DNA of 7,690 nucleotides. It comes from Rhodothermales bacterium. GTDB taxonomy: Bacteria > Bacteroidota > Rhodothermia > Rhodothermales > VXPQ01. The stretch spans positions 1 through 7,690 of the forward strand of contig JANQSQ010000257.1 in assembly GCA_028283985.1 (NCBI GenBank). The letters are read 5' to 3'. This document shows positions 7,250 to 7,690 of the stretch, piece after piece. Position 1 is the stretch's first letter; the number at the start of each line of letters is the position of its first letter. The position numbers and the translations under genes were made by a program. The notes beneath the pieces were generated by a model, which searched no databases, had not been told where the DNA came from, and saw only the letters and a program-made list of their open reading frames with translations.

Positions 7250-7278
7250 AAAAACCGGGAAGCACCCACAAAAACCGG
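7250..7278 (+). repeat. Two direct copies of AAAAACCGG, 20 bp apart
   Basis: AAAAACCGG occurs at 7250-7258 and 7270-7278, two helical turns apart, just beyond the 8-bp palindrome ACGATCGT (7242-7249). The spacing would suit paired protein binding upstream of the exported-protein gene, but no family of sites is recognised. Confidence 0.35.
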
Positions 7279-7286
7279 CCGGGGCC

Positions 7287-7476
7287 TCACCCTGTTTCCC
7301 GGGATACTCTGATCAAGACCACTTCGCCCAGCGCTTCGCGGACGTAATCAGAGTATCCCATGATTGGATGTCCATGCGGGACAGCGGTTCCGGTTGAAGG
7401 CCCCATTGCCCAACGGATACGCGATTACATCCTCGAACACCCGCGTTCCGGGCCCGGCGCTGCCCCGTGTCTCCGT
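7287..7476 (-). pseudogene. Decayed second copy of the HamA-like gene's 5' end
   Basis: The minus strand from 7476 encodes a peptide that aligns without gaps to the first 23 residues of the HamA-like protein started at 6499 (12 of 23 identical by hand count). The clearest block is RVFEDVIAYPLG here against RVSEGVIAYALG there. At DNA level 40 of 50 bases match between 7408-7457 and 6431-6480. The start codon is now ACG, with TAA upstream in frame and no other start. A one-base insertion near 7403 moves the similarity to another frame, where GPSTGT matches EPCTGT in the live gene. That frame ends with VREALGEVVLIRVSRETG and a TGA at 7287-7289, a tail reminiscent of ILRDDAGLVLIRE in the live protein. 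The rest of the gene, including the nuclease motifs, is missing. Its promoter and operators survive upstream. It is either a partial duplication or the scar of an earlier related system at the same site. Confidence 0.7.
7301..7359. repeat. Perfect 13-bp inverted repeat with a 33-bp interior
   Basis: GGGATACTCTGAT at 7301-7313 is repeated in exact inverted form, ATCAGAGTATCCC, at 7347-7359. No run of T follows on either strand, so it is not a standard intrinsic terminator. It lies in the 3' part of the decayed nuclease copy. Possible explanations are ends of a tiny mobile element, a small invertible segment, or an RNA hairpin in a read-through transcript. Confidence 0.7.
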
Positions 7477-7501
7477 GTCCGCCCTGTCTCGAAATTTTCT
7501 T

Positions 7502-7518
7502 TATGCATTTTTTGCATA
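7502..7518. promoter_or_regulatory. Operator-like dyad TATGCA-N5-TGCATA, downstream of the relic promoter
   Basis: Perfect 6-bp arms around a 5-bp T-tract centre. The dyad is centred 34 bp upstream of the relic gene's start-equivalent, while the live gene's dyad is centred 36 bp upstream of ATG 6499. It is also 31 bp centre to centre from the next dyad, about three helical turns, which would place both on one face of the DNA. Confidence 0.55.
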
Positions 7519-7532
7519 GACAAAGCCCCTTT

Positions 7533-7549
7533 TATGCATATTTCGCATA
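7533..7549. promoter_or_regulatory. Operator-like dyad TATGC-N7-GCATA over the relic promoter's -10
   Basis: Perfect 5-bp arms; the sixth pair is mismatched (A against C). As at the live promoter, its GCATA half (plus strand) overlaps the -10 hexamer TACTAT on the minus strand. The flanking bases also match the live site, so the 19-bp minus-strand form is CTATGC-N7-GCATAA in all three dyads. Confidence 0.55.
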
Positions 7550-7575
7550 GTAAGGATATCGGGGTGCCTGCGCAA
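7547..7575 (-). promoter_or_regulatory. Relic copy of the operon promoter
   Basis: Minus-strand -35 TTGCGC (7575-7570), 17-bp spacer, -10 TACTAT (7552-7547). Across 46 bp from CGTTGC through the dyad, 30 bases match the live promoter at 6541-6569 by hand count. It starts only 11 bp past the stop codon of the hydantoinase-type gene. It may still drive transcription through the relic towards the exported-protein gene. Confidence 0.45.
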
Positions 7576-7586
7576 CGGTCCTTGGA

Positions 7587-7690
7587 CTACTCTTTGCCCA
7601 CCTGCCCCCAGCCCCCGCCTCCGGGCGTTTCGATCCGCAGCACATCGCCGGCTTCGAGCCGCCGGCTGAACTTCGCGGGCAGGATTTCTT
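7587..7690 (-). CDS. Hydantoinase B/5-oxoprolinase-type subunit, C-terminal end only
   Basis: Thirty-three codons open to the right edge, ending in TAG at 7587-7589. The peptide ends RLEAGDVLRIETPGGGGWGQ and VGKE. The GDVLRIETPGGGGWG stretch is the conserved C-terminal glycine-rich signature of the HyuB/oxoprolinase B family (from memory: LEPGDVVRIETPGGGGYG). These cytoplasmic proteins take part in ATP-dependent hydrolysis of hydantoins, 5-oxoproline or related compounds, usually with a HyuA partner. Catalytic parts and the start lie outside the window. High GC content and family suggest that this is the native chromosome on the right side of the island. The substrate cannot be told. Confidence 0.8.
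   Translation of the reverse strand, partial: EILPAKFSRRLEAGDVLRIETPGGGGWGQVGKE

Noticed and set aside
7160..7271. Upstream ATG 7271 as start of the exported protein (220 residues)
   Set aside because: The added 37 residues come from low-complexity repeat DNA and would place the signal peptide internally.
7287..7406. 39-codon frame from ATG 7406 inside the relic
   Set aside because: Its start arises from the frameshifted part of the decayed nuclease copy and has no ribosome site, so it is better read as pseudogene sequence.
1..7690. CRISPR array, tRNA, rRNA, complete insertion sequence or integrase
   Set aside because: No regularly spaced repeats, RNA-gene folds or recombinase motifs were seen in either strand.

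Overview
The window looks like a small phage-defence island in the chromosome of a high-GC bacterium, probably a proteobacterium. It sits between two truncated housekeeping genes. At the left edge (plus strand) is the C-terminus of an aconitase (AcnA type). At the right edge (minus strand) is the C-terminus of a hydantoinase B/5-oxoprolinase-type subunit. Everything between them reads on the minus strand. Genus-level placement is not possible from this sequence.

The core, in transcription order (right to left), has three genes. (1) A 275-residue PD-(D/E)XK nuclease-fold protein resembling HamA of Hachiman (6499-5672). (2) A 1104-residue Ski2-like SF2 helicase resembling HamB (5675-2361), joined to gene 1 by an ATGA stop/start overlap and led by a near-perfect Shine-Dalgarno. 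(3) A 633-residue protein fusing an N-terminal NERD nuclease domain to a UvrD-like SF1 helicase (2201-300), 159 bp downstream. Gene 3 is clearly AT-richer than its neighbours and has its own promoter with a consensus -35 box, so it looks like a separately acquired module. The locus would thus carry two nucleases and two helicases of different superfamilies. My reading is a Hachiman-type system with an accessory NERD-SF1 helicase.

Upstream of the nuclease gene lies a 183-residue exported coiled-coil protein of unknown function (7160-6609). Beyond it is a 426-bp non-coding stretch (7161-7586) that is rich in structure. It contains GTGA-type short tandem repeats, an ACGATCGT palindrome, a perfect 13-bp inverted repeat, and a decayed second copy of the nuclease gene's 5' end together with its promoter. 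Both the live and the decayed promoter (TTGC.. / 17 bp / TACTAT) overlap a dyad of the form TATGC-N7-GCATA. A third dyad sits 31 bp (about three helical turns) further downstream in the decayed copy. These look like operators for a repressor that is not encoded in this window. The live operator/promoter lies inside the longest possible reading frame of the nuclease gene, which argues for the internal start at 6499 rather than 6553.

The 105-bp gap at 195-299 between the converging aconitase and NERD-helicase genes holds a GC-to-AT composition boundary and a GCGGGCCCGC palindrome, but no convincing terminator. I saw no tRNA, rRNA, CRISPR array, complete insertion sequence or integrase.
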